Positions 1-7,546 of a stretch of 17,360 nt of DNA are shown piece after piece. Position numbers and translations under genes: made by a program. The stretch is from JBDIAR01 sp039812545 (GTDB lineage: Bacteria; Actinomycetota; Actinomycetes; Actinomycetales; Dermatophilaceae), in assembly GCA_039812545.1 (NCBI GenBank), contig JBDIAR010000064.1, positions 1 through 17,360 of the forward strand, given 5' to 3'. Each line of letters begins with the position of its first letter. Position 1 is the first letter of the stretch. The notes under the pieces were generated by a model. It ran no database searches. It had not been told where the DNA came from and saw nothing but the letters and a program-made list of their open reading frames with translations.

Positions 1-76
1 CCCCCTCGTCAACCCCCTCGTCAGCTCTCCTCGTCAGCTCTCCACGTCGGCTGTCCTCGTCAGCTGTCCTCCTCAG
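1..76. repeat. Degenerate 12-13 bp tandem repeat at the 3' end of the CNNM gene
   Basis: Six head-to-tail units can be read on the plus strand: two of 12 bp (1-12, 13-24, CCCCCTCGTCAR) and four of 13 bp (25-37, 38-50, 51-63, 64-76, consensus CTSTCCTCGTCAG). On the minus strand the unit reads CTGACGAGGASAG. The last unit and part of the next encode the final residues and stop of the CNNM protein; the rest is downstream of it. Each unit carries a GAGG-like stretch and a TGA, and a 13-bp period shifts frame at every copy. The array may continue beyond the window edge. Confidence 0.75.
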
Positions 77-1382
77 GGGTGGGGTCGGGCTGCCCATCCG
101 GGGCGATCGCGCGAGACACGCGAACACCGGTGATGGCGTGCCCGCTCGTCTCCAGCACCTCGATGCGCCATCCGGGCAAGTCGACGACGTCGCCCGGCCG
201 GGTGGGGATCCGGCCCAACACTTGCAGCACGAGCCCGGCCACGGTGGTGTAATCGCCGGTGCCGACGACCTGGTAGTCGAGATCGATGCCGAGGTCGCGC
301 AGGTCGTGCAGCGGGTACGTCCCGGGCAGCAGATAGGACCCGTCGGCCTCCGGGGCCAGACCCAGGCTGTCCCGATCGGTCTCGTCGTAGATCTCCCCGA
401 CGACCTCCTCGAGCAAGTCCTCAAGGGTCACGATGCCGTCGATGTCGCCGTGCTCGTCCACGACCAGGGCCAGCTGCTGTCGATCGGCTCGAAGCGCCCG
501 AATCGCCTCCGAAACCGGTGCCGTGCCCGGCAGGACAAAGGGCTCGACCATCACCTCGGCCACCGCGGCCGATCCGCCGCCGGCGAGCGCGGCCCAGTGG
601 ACCACGCCGGCCACATCGTCCAGATGACCCGTGAGAGTGACCGGGGCGCGGGAATGGCCGGCTACGGCCAGTGCGCTGCGGGCGTCATCGAGGTTGATGT
701 CGTGCCGCAGGCTGAACACCTGACGGCGCGGCACCAGGACTTCGCGAACCGTCCGGCGATGGATCTCCAGTGCCCCACTGATGATCTCGCGTTGCTCGGG
801 ATCGAGCTCGCGGTGCGTGGTCACGAGTTCGCGCAGTTCCTCGGCGGAGGGCCCGTCGGCATGAGCGCCGGGACGGCCCCCGAGAAGGCGCACCGCGAGA
901 TCGGTGACCCGGCTCAACAGCCACACGATCGGCTTCGACATGGTCGAGAGAACGTCGAGAGGCCCGGCCGCCCGCAACGCCCACGGCAAGGCCCGCTGCA
1001 TCGCCAGCCGCTTGGGCACCAGTTCCCCGAAGACCAGGGTCACGAAGGTCAGGATGAGCGTCACCCCGGCGACAGCCACCAACTCCGTGGCGGGCCCCAA
1101 GATCGAGGTGAGCAGCGGGACCAGCGGTTCGGCCAGCTTGATCGCCGCCGTCGCCGAGGCGAGGAAGCCCGCCAAGGTGATGCCGATCTGGATGGTTGCG
1201 AGAAATCGGTTCGGATCGGTGGCCAGTCGGACCAGCCGGAGCGCCCGCGGTGTTCCTTCTCGCTCCAGCTGCTTGAGCTGCCCCGCGCGCAGGCTGACCA
1301 GAGCCATCTCGGTGCCGGAAAAGGCCGCGTTAACCGCGACGAGGACAACGATGAGGGCGACATTCCACCCATACCCGGACAT
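60..1382 (-). CDS. CNNM/CorC-type (HlyC family) membrane protein with CBS pair
   Basis: A 440-residue protein with the usual layout of the DUF21-CBS-CorC family. The N-terminal CNNM (DUF21) membrane domain spans about residues 1-180, with membrane segments near 8-25, 62-82 and 100-125, the FSGTEMAL stretch at 21-28 and the family signature GELVPK at 119-124. A CBS pair covers about 200-330, and a CorC/HlyC C-terminal domain about 345-425. Members are linked to Mg2+/Co2+ efflux or homeostasis; the older name hemolysin is misleading. It sits in the inner membrane. It lies 67 bp downstream of the reductase gene on the same strand, so co-transcription is possible, though a hairpin lies between them. 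In actinobacteria a second CNNM paralogue often follows directly; that region is outside the window. The ATG at 1382 lacks a strong Shine-Dalgarno. Confidence 0.93.
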   Translation of the reverse strand: MSGYGWNVALIVVLVAVNAAFSGTEMALVSLRAGQLKQLEREGTPRALRLVRLATDPNRFLATIQIGITLAGFLASATAAIKLAEPLVPLLTSILGPATELVAVAGVTLILTFVTLVFGELVPKRLAMQRALPWALRAAGPLDVLSTMSKPIVWLLSRVTDLAVRLLGGRPGAHADGPSAEELRELVTTHRELDPEQREIISGALEIHRRTVREVLVPRRQVFSLRHDINLDDARSALAVAGHSRAPVTLTGHLDDVAGVVHWAALAGGGSAAVAEVMVEPFVLPGTAPVSEAIRALRADRQQLALVVDEHGDIDGIVTLEDLLEEVVGEIYDETDRDSLGLAPEADGSYLLPGTYPLHDLRDLGIDLDYQVVGTGDYTTVAGLVLQVLGRIPTRPGDVVDLPGWRIEVLETSGHAITGVRVSRAIAPDGQPDPTPEEDS

Positions 1383-1391
1383 CGCTCAGTC

Positions 1392-1414
1392 ACACCCCGC
1401 CATACGTGGGGTGT
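1392..1414 (-). terminator. Candidate hairpin between the reductase and CNNM genes
   Basis: A perfect 7-bp inverted repeat, ACACCCC (1392-1398) and GGGGTGT (1408-1414), with a 9-nt loop, sits just downstream of the reductase stop. There is no U tract, so it may be a weak terminator, an mRNA-processing structure, or chance in GC-rich DNA. Confidence 0.35.
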
Positions 1415-1449
1415 CCGGGATAAGGGCGGCTACGATGCCGGGCCTCCGG

Positions 1450-3819
1450 TCAGGCAGAGGCTTCCCGGCGGGCGGCGTGGGTGCGGGTGGCCTTCCCGCT
1501 CGGCTGACGGCAGTTGTCGCCGGGCTCGGCGCCACACCACGGGCAGGACTGGCTCAACTCGTCGCCGGGCTGGTGCACCTTGGGCCGCTGGATGCGTTCG
1601 CCGTCGTCGCCGCGCCGTCCGATGTGCCGGGCGCGGTCCACGATGGTCTCGGCGCCCTCGACCAGCTTGTCGGCCCGTTCGACCAGTCGATCCGTGGTAC
1701 GACCGATCCGCCCCTTGCGGGCCTCCTCGGTCTGCCCGGAGGCCAGCTTGGCCCGAGCGGCGAGCGCCTTCTCCCGCACCCGGGTGAAGTCCTCCTCGGT
1801 GAAGACGCCGTTGACGCCGGAGATCGTCGCCAGCCGCATACCGTGCTTGAGGCCGAGCTGGTAGATCTCCTTGACCTTCTCCCACTCGATATTGCGGCCG
1901 ACGGTGAAGGTCTCGTAGCGGCCCTCCAGGGCGAGCACCACGGTCTCGGCGAGACAGGCATACGCAACGCCCTTGGGCAGTCCGATGTTCTTCATCTGGA
2001 CGTTGTCGCCGGGCAGTTCCACCTCGCCGGACTCGATGACCAGCACGTCGGGCCGTTTGGCGACGTCCTCGGCGGACAGGTCGAGCGGGCGGGCGACGTC
2101 GGTGATGACGCAGCCCGGCTTGACCTTCATGATGTCCAGGACCTTCTGGCCGGCGGCCGAGGTGGCCGTCACGATGAGGTCCATTTCGGACAGGTGGTCG
2201 TCGGCCTTGGCGGCGACGTGCAGGACGGCCCGCGGGTTCTCCTTCTCGATGGACTGCTTGATCGCGAGCAGCTTGGCGTGTTCCGGTGAGACGAGGTAGA
2301 GCTCGTCGCTGGCCTGGGCGAGCAGCCGCGCGCACACCGAACCGATGGCGCCGGTGGCACCGACGACCATCGCCTTGCCGCGGATCCGGCCGTTCTCGTC
2401 GACGTCGGCGATCCCGAGCTTGCGCAGCGCGTCGTGCGCCGCCCACAACGCCCCGGAGGCGCTGTAACTGTTGCCCGTCGTGATCGGCAGCGGCGCCTTC
2501 TTGGCGACGGTCACGCCGGCATCGCCGACGACCTTGGTGAACGCCCCGAGGCCCATCACCTGGGCGCCGAGCTTGCGGCCCATTTCGGCGGCGTCCAGCA
2601 GCCGGGAGTAGGTGAACTCGGGGCTGTGCGCGAGGAGTTCCTTCGGCGTGCCACCGACCGAGATCAGCCAACCCTCGGCCTCCGCGCCGGTCGGCGACTT
2701 GATGCCGGTCACGTGGCTGTAGACGAACGGCGGCGCGTATGCCATGGCCTTCTCGACCACGTCGCCCATCCCGGGCACCTTGGTGAGGGCGCCGAGCACC
2801 TCGACGTTCTTGAAGTACTGCTGGGACAGCGGGTGGATGACGAAGGCGAACCGGCTCTTGCGGTGCGGGCCGTTGGGGCGCAGCACCCGCGGCTTGAGGC
2901 CGGCCGAGTCGATCATCTCCAGCAACTGTCCGGCGTGCAGGTCCTTGCCGTTCGGGCTCATCGCCCGCATCATCGCCTCGAGCATCGCGGTGACAACGGT
3001 GATCTGGAACGGCTGCGGGGTCGCGTCGATGATCATGTCGACGCCGCGGCCGCCGAGGTCGGCGAGGCGCTCGTCCGAGATGGCGTTGGTGACCACAGTC
3101 TTGCCGGCCAGATCCTCCAGACCGAACCCGGTCAACTCGTCATAGGTGGCGACGACGACGTCGCACTCCCGGGCGGCCTTGCGGGCGATCGCGTGCGCGA
3201 CCCACTCCCCGGGAATCGAGGCGGCGTCCTTGATCGGCTTGGGCACCAGACCGACGGTGAACATCCCGAGTTCGGCCGCCTTGGCCAGGACCGGGTTGCC
3301 CTTGAAGACCGAGGGCACGTCGAGGCGCTGACCGGGGTCGGCGAAGTCGATGTTGGGGGTGAACTCGCGCAACACCTTGACGGTCAGCTCGTGGTTGCCC
3401 GAGCCAAGGACCAGTGTGCGGGCGTTGTTGAAGTAGCCCTTCTGGTCGTTCTGCACCTGGCGGATCGCCCACTCCTGCAGCACGTCGGCGAGCATGTGAC
3501 CGTCGGTGACCGGCACCCTTGAGGTCGTCCCCTTGACCCGCTCGACGGCGTCGAGATCGCCCTCGAAGAGGCCCGCCGAGGCGGCCTCGTGGGCGCCGGT
3601 GACGGCGATGGCGTCGGCCTTGAGGGACCACTGCCATACCAGGGTCTCGGCGGCGGCGACATCGCCGTTGGTGCCGATCCGGACCAACCGGAACGTGTTG
3701 CCGAGGAACTCGACGGTCTCGTCGAAGTCCCATTCGTGGTCGTGCAAGCTCACATTGCAGACGACGAATTCCTTCTTGGGAGCCGAGGAAAGGCCCGGCA
3801 AAGCGGTGGTGTCTGGCAT
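1450..3819 (-). CDS. Large acyl-ACP reductase-like dehydrogenase with C-terminal zinc-ribbon tail
   Basis: A 789-residue protein in three parts. Residues 1 to about 310 form a domain I do not recognise, with Rossmann-like stretches (LVLGSGNHE near 137-144). Residues about 320-670 resemble cyanobacterial long-chain acyl-ACP reductase (AAR): LGAFTKVV (424-431), TTGNSYSA (447-454), nucleotide-binding GATGAIG (487-493), YACLAETVVLALEG (620-633) and GRNIEWEKV. From memory, the catalytic acyl-accepting Cys294 of Synechococcus AAR lies in FACFAEAMLLEFEG; it aligns with C622 here. AAR makes fatty aldehyde from acyl-ACP/CoA with NADPH. A helical linker (about 690-745) leads to CPWC-x7-C-x10-H (C759, C762, C770, H781), a zinc-ribbon-like motif common in small actinobacterial and phage proteins. 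AAR itself is about 340 aa, so this is a fusion. Start: GAGG six bases before ATG. It lies 179 bp downstream of the WS/DGAT gene. The reductase assignment is inferred. Confidence 0.72.
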   Translation of the reverse strand: MPDTTALPGLSSAPKKEFVVCNVSLHDHEWDFDETVEFLGNTFRLVRIGTNGDVAAAETLVWQWSLKADAIAVTGAHEAASAGLFEGDLDAVERVKGTTSRVPVTDGHMLADVLQEWAIRQVQNDQKGYFNNARTLVLGSGNHELTVKVLREFTPNIDFADPGQRLDVPSVFKGNPVLAKAAELGMFTVGLVPKPIKDAASIPGEWVAHAIARKAARECDVVVATYDELTGFGLEDLAGKTVVTNAISDERLADLGGRGVDMIIDATPQPFQITVVTAMLEAMMRAMSPNGKDLHAGQLLEMIDSAGLKPRVLRPNGPHRKSRFAFVIHPLSQQYFKNVEVLGALTKVPGMGDVVEKAMAYAPPFVYSHVTGIKSPTGAEAEGWLISVGGTPKELLAHSPEFTYSRLLDAAEMGRKLGAQVMGLGAFTKVVGDAGVTVAKKAPLPITTGNSYSASGALWAAHDALRKLGIADVDENGRIRGKAMVVGATGAIGSVCARLLAQASDELYLVSPEHAKLLAIKQSIEKENPRAVLHVAAKADDHLSEMDLIVTATSAAGQKVLDIMKVKPGCVITDVARPLDLSAEDVAKRPDVLVIESGEVELPGDNVQMKNIGLPKGVAYACLAETVVLALEGRYETFTVGRNIEWEKVKEIYQLGLKHGMRLATISGVNGVFTEEDFTRVREKALAARAKLASGQTEEARKGRIGRTTDRLVERADKLVEGAETIVDRARHIGRRGDDGERIQRPKVHQPGDELSQSCPWCGAEPGDNCRQPSGKATRTHAARREASA

Positions 3820-3998
3820 GGGGTACCTCTATCGCTCGAGCGGCGGAACGGGCGGCGGGGCCGAAGTCGTGCGGCGCCAGGGACGGGGGTGACCACCTGC
3901 GCCAGTTGTGCGCACTCTAGCGGCCGGAACGACAACTCACGAGTCGGGGTCCGCGGAACGTGATGTCGACTCGGCGACCGGCATACGCCGCGGCTCCC

Positions 3999-5705
3999 TC
4001 AGGGGCTCTGTCGGGGGGTCTGGGCGGTGACGGATTTCGCCGGCCGGGTATGCGAGACGATCCGCACCTCCTTGCGCTTGGCCCGCTTGCTCGTGGCCGC
4101 GAGCGCCTCGGGAACGGCGACCTCCGGCACCGCGGCCCCCTCGCCTCCAGAGCCGGCCACGGCACCGGCGGCCACGGCGTCGGCGGCAGCCGCCTTGTCC
4201 GCTGCTCGCCGGGCGGCGCGGGCGGCCCGTTGTTCGAGTCGTTCGGTCCCGGTCACCAGCAGCTCGCGCGCCTTCTCCTCGATCAACGTCGTGATCCGGG
4301 CCGGCTCCGGGATCATCCGGGTGTCCGCCGACACCCCGACACTGACCTTGCCGTTGTACGTGAAGACGCAGACCCCGAGCGGCTGGTCCCCGGTCGTGGG
4401 CACCCAACCCAACACATTGGTGACCGGCGCCCCGACGAGGGTGAGCTGTTTGCGCGGCCCCGGGACATTGCTGAGCTGACCGATGGTCTTGTTCGAGAAG
4501 AACTCGGTGGCGGTCTTGGCCAGCCCCGCCGGCGCCTCGGCGATCGCCCACTGGAACCCGAACGCGAGCGCGGGTTCCACGCTGTGCTTGAGCCGGATGG
4601 CGCGCAGGTGGATGTCTTTCATCAACGCGATCGGCTCGTCGATGCCCAGCGGCATCGAGAACACCACCACCGCGAAGTGGTTGCCGAGCGTCGCCGGCAA
4701 GGTCGCATCCAGCGGCTCCAACGAGATCGGCATCATCCAGCCGATCTCTTCCATGTCGTCGACCCCGCGTTCGCGCAGGTACGCCGTCAGGGCCAACGAG
4801 ACCGTCGCCATCAGGGCGTCGTTGAGGGTTCCTCCGTATGCCTTGGCGACCGTCTTGATCTCGTCCAGGGGGATGCCCTCGACCCAGTGGATCGCCTTGT
4901 CGCCGCTCGGGTGACCCTCCAGGACGCCGGTCTCCGCGCGTTCGAGCAGCAGCATCCGGCTCACCTCGCGCACCGAGTTGGACAGCTCGTTGTCGTGCGA
5001 GGCGAAGTCGGTGAGCGCGTCGGTCAACTGAACGGGATGGCGCAGCAGGTTCAACCCGGTTTCCAGCTTGTGCGGCAACCGCAGCGGGTTCAGCGACGTG
5101 ACCAGCGACTTGGACAGCGCACCCGCGGTCTCCACGGCGTGCGTGACGATCTCCGAGGCGTCCCGGACGGTGTGCTTGGCGATATAGCCGGCCGTCTCCA
5201 ACCGGCCGTGCGGCTGCCGACCGACGGCGTGCGGGATGGCGTGCGGGCTCGGGTCGCACATCCCGAGCAGGAGTTGCACCAGGCGGATACCGTCGCCGAT
5301 GCCGTGGTGGAACCGACACAGGAACACACCGGCGTCGCTCTCCTGCGGCGGTCCGCTGACCAGCAACATGTCCCACAGCGGTCGCTGCCGGTCGAAGGGC
5401 TCGGAGAACTTCCCGGACAGGTATGCCAGCAGGGTCTCCTGCGAGGAGTCCGGCAGGATCACCCGCTGCATATGCCGTTCGAGGGAGAAATTGTGGTCGT
5501 CCTCCCAGACCCAGTGACCGTTCCGGTGGATCGCGCGTTGGGTCAGCACGCGGTACCGGGTGACGATCCGATCGAAGATCGCCTCGTTCAACTCGTCCCA
5601 GTCCGGTCGCTCGTCGAAGGTGAGCAACCCGTGAACGTGCATCAGGTTGTTCGGTCGGTCCATCAACAGCCAGGTCAGATCGGCTGCAGCGATGGGAGTC
5701 GCCAT
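3999..5705 (-). CDS. Wax ester synthase/diacylglycerol acyltransferase (WS/DGAT)
   Basis: This 568-residue protein starts MATPIAAADLTWLLMD, the typical WS/DGAT opening. The catalytic HHxxxDG motif is present as HHGIGDG at 133-139, preceded by the family RPLWDMLL (109-116) and followed by NDALMA and LGNHFAVVVF in the C-terminal half and a SNVPGP stretch. The enzyme transfers an acyl group from acyl-CoA to a fatty alcohol (wax ester) or diacylglycerol (triacylglycerol); which is preferred cannot be read from sequence. An Ala-rich, charged tail of about 80 residues exceeds the usual length of 450-490. I chose ATG 5705 because GAAGGGG lies six bases upstream; the reading frame stays open to 5882 but that part lacks family similarity. 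The reductase gene follows on the same strand, and the aldehyde dehydrogenase/GMC pair is divergent, a setting that fits storage-lipid metabolism. Confidence 0.93.
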   Translation of the reverse strand: MATPIAAADLTWLLMDRPNNLMHVHGLLTFDERPDWDELNEAIFDRIVTRYRVLTQRAIHRNGHWVWEDDHNFSLERHMQRVILPDSSQETLLAYLSGKFSEPFDRQRPLWDMLLVSGPPQESDAGVFLCRFHHGIGDGIRLVQLLLGMCDPSPHAIPHAVGRQPHGRLETAGYIAKHTVRDASEIVTHAVETAGALSKSLVTSLNPLRLPHKLETGLNLLRHPVQLTDALTDFASHDNELSNSVREVSRMLLLERAETGVLEGHPSGDKAIHWVEGIPLDEIKTVAKAYGGTLNDALMATVSLALTAYLRERGVDDMEEIGWMMPISLEPLDATLPATLGNHFAVVVFSMPLGIDEPIALMKDIHLRAIRLKHSVEPALAFGFQWAIAEAPAGLAKTATEFFSNKTIGQLSNVPGPRKQLTLVGAPVTNVLGWVPTTGDQPLGVCVFTYNGKVSVGVSADTRMIPEPARITTLIEEKARELLVTGTERLEQRAARAARRAADKAAAADAVAAGAVAGSGGEGAAVPEVAVPEALAATSKRAKRKEVRIVSHTRPAKSVTAQTPRQSP

Positions 5706-5904
5706 GGCATACCCCTTCGTGATGACCCGCGCGCACGTCGCCGGGCGCCCGGGCCGGAGTCGGAACAGTCGGTCCTGCTGGCAGTCTCGTGTGCCGCGGG
5801 TCCCACCGCAACTCCGTCCCCCACGCAGCGGGACCGCAGGGCGACGCGAACCTCTCGTCCACCGCGTCCCGCCCCCGGGCATGGCTCATCCTCGCCGACG
5901 TGCT

Positions 5905-5910
5905 TACGCT
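5905..5910 (+). promoter_or_regulatory. -10 element (TACGCT) for a possibly leaderless aldehyde dehydrogenase mRNA
   Basis: TACGCT fits the actinobacterial TAnnnT -10 pattern and ends six bases before the ATG at 5917, so transcription would begin at or next to the A of the start codon. No convincing -35 is visible. A GAGGG lies between the two but is too close to the ATG to be a good Shine-Dalgarno. The 211-bp divergent region 5706-5916 must also hold the WS/DGAT promoter, which I cannot place. Confidence 0.5.
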
Positions 5911-5916
5911 GAGGGT

Positions 5917-7545
5917 ATGACCGTCAACCAGGGGATCCGTGCTCCCCGCGCACGGCGCACCGCCGCAGCTGCACCCGAGTCGGCGCCCGATCTGCCCGTC
6001 ACCTACGCGATCGATCAGAACTACGTCCGTCGACTCACCAGCCGGCTGACCGCCACCTCGGGCGAGACCAAGACGGTCTACGCCCCCGCGACGGGTCAGC
6101 CGTTGGGGATCGTCCCGAAGTCCTCACCGGAGGACGTGATCACCGCCTTCGAACGCTCCCGCAAGGTGGCCGCCGAGTGGGCCGAGACCAGCTTCGAGGA
6201 GCGCTCCAAGAAGCTGCTCAACCTGCACGACCTGATCCTGGACCGGCGCGACGAGATCATGGACCTGATCTGCTGGGAGTCCGGCAAGGCCCGCATCCAC
6301 GCCTTCGACGAACCGCTGCACGTCGCGCTCACCGCGCGGTACTACGCGCGCACCGTCAAGCGGCATATGGAACCCAAGCGCAAGGACGGCGTCGTCCCGT
6401 TCCTCACCCGGATCGATGAGCACCGGATCGCCAAGGGTGTCGTGGCGATCATCTCGCCGTGGAACTATCCGTTCACGATGGCCCTGTCCGACGGCATCGC
6501 GGCGCTGGCCGCCGGCAACGGCGTGGTGTCCAAACCGGACCACCACACCCCGCTGTGCGGGTTGCTCGGTCTGGAACTGATGGAGGAGGCCGGCTTCCCG
6601 GACGGGCTGTGGAGCATGGTCTTCGGCGAGGGCCGCAAGCTCGGCACCCCGATGATCGAGAACGCCGACTACGTCTGCTTCACCGGTTCGACCCAGACCG
6701 GCAAGACGATCGCCCGGCAGTGCGCGGACCGGCTCATCGGCTGCTCCCTCGAACTCGGTGGCAAGAACCCGATCCTCGTGCTGAAGGACGCCGACCTCGA
6801 CCGGGCCGCGGAGGGCGCCGTGCGGGCCGCATTCTCCAACGGCGGGCAATTGTGCGTGTCGACCGAGCGGCTGTACTGCGACGCCGAGGTGTACGACGAG
6901 TTCGTCGCCAAGTTCGTGGAGCGCACCAAGGCGATGAAGCTCGGTTCCGGCCACGGCTGGGGCGTGGAGATGGGTTCGCTGATCTCCCAGGAGCAACTCG
7001 ACATCGTCGCCGAACACGTCCGCGACGCCGTCCACCACGGCGCCAAGGTCCTGGCCGGCGGCAAGGCCCGCCCGGACCTCGGCCCGTACTTCTACGAGCC
7101 GACCATCCTGGAGGACGTCAACGCCAACATGGTCGTGCACCAGGACGAGACCTTCGGCCCGGTCATCTCGGTCTACAAGTTCACCGACGAGAACGAGGCC
7201 GTCGAACTCGCCAACGCCGGGGACTACGGCCTGAACGCCGCCGTCTACAGCCGCAACTCCGGGCACGCCCGCCGGATCGCCAACAAGATCAAGTGCGGCA
7301 CCGTCAACATCAACGAGGCGTTCAGTGCGACCTTCGCGAGCATCGACGCGCCGATGGGCGGGATGCGCTCCTCGGGGATGGGCCGGCGCCAGGGCGCGGA
7401 GGGCATCCACCGCTACACCGAGGTCCAGTCGGTGGCCACCCAGTACTTCCTGCGGTTCGGGCCGCACTGGGGACTGAGCGATTCGGCATACGCCGATGTC
7501 ATGACCAAGGCGCTGCGGGCGCTGCGCTTCGTCGGTCGGGCCTGA
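5917..7545 (+). CDS. gabD2: NAD(P)-dependent aldehyde dehydrogenase, GabD2-type (succinate-semialdehyde dehydrogenase family)
   Basis: A 542-residue class-3-fold aldehyde dehydrogenase. Visible landmarks are SPWNYPF (180-186), the cofactor-binding K206, FTGSTQTGK (255-263), catalytic Glu279 in LELGGKNP, and nucleophile Cys313 in SNGGQLCVS. The whole chain closely resembles Mycobacterium tuberculosis GabD2 (Rv1731) as I remember it, including MGSLIS, GGKARPDLGP and APMGGM near the end. It oxidises an aldehyde to the acid; succinate semialdehyde is the textbook substrate, but the surroundings (WS/DGAT, acyl reductase-like protein, GMC oxidase) make a long-chain or sterol-derived aldehyde a fair alternative. 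ATG 5917 is chosen because family similarity begins after it and TACGCT lies just upstream; the open frame to 5647 is antisense to the WS/DGAT gene. The GMC gene begins one base after its stop, so the two form an operon. Confidence 0.92.
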   Translation: MTVNQGIRAPRARRTAAAAPESAPDLPVTYAIDQNYVRRLTSRLTATSGETKTVYAPATGQPLGIVPKSSPEDVITAFERSRKVAAEWAETSFEERSKKLLNLHDLILDRRDEIMDLICWESGKARIHAFDEPLHVALTARYYARTVKRHMEPKRKDGVVPFLTRIDEHRIAKGVVAIISPWNYPFTMALSDGIAALAAGNGVVSKPDHHTPLCGLLGLELMEEAGFPDGLWSMVFGEGRKLGTPMIENADYVCFTGSTQTGKTIARQCADRLIGCSLELGGKNPILVLKDADLDRAAEGAVRAAFSNGGQLCVSTERLYCDAEVYDEFVAKFVERTKAMKLGSGHGWGVEMGSLISQEQLDIVAEHVRDAVHHGAKVLAGGKARPDLGPYFYEPTILEDVNANMVVHQDETFGPVISVYKFTDENEAVELANAGDYGLNAAVYSRNSGHARRIANKIKCGTVNINEAFSATFASIDAPMGGMRSSGMGRRQGAEGIHRYTEVQSVATQYFLRFGPHWGLSDSAYADVMTKALRALRFVGRA

Positions 7546-7546
7546 G

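Noticed and set aside
1431..1436. Plus-strand TACGAT that looks like a -10 element
   Set aside because: No plus-strand gene follows for more than 4 kb; an antisense transcript is possible but unsupported.
5706..5889. Extension of the WS/DGAT frame to 5882-5889
   Set aside because: The conserved family N-terminus begins at 5705 with a proper Shine-Dalgarno; upstream residues are Arg/Gly-rich and unlike any WS/DGAT.
138..5912. Long plus-strand ORFs (for example 138-1787, 904-2289, 2434-3522, 3960-5912)
   Set aside because: They are antisense to the CNNM, reductase and WS/DGAT genes, have low-complexity Arg/Gly/Pro or Asp/His composition, and show no family similarity.
5647..5916. N-terminal extension of the aldehyde dehydrogenase to 5647
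   Set aside because: The added 90 residues do not resemble the family, are antisense to the WS/DGAT start, and a -10 element lies immediately before ATG 5917.
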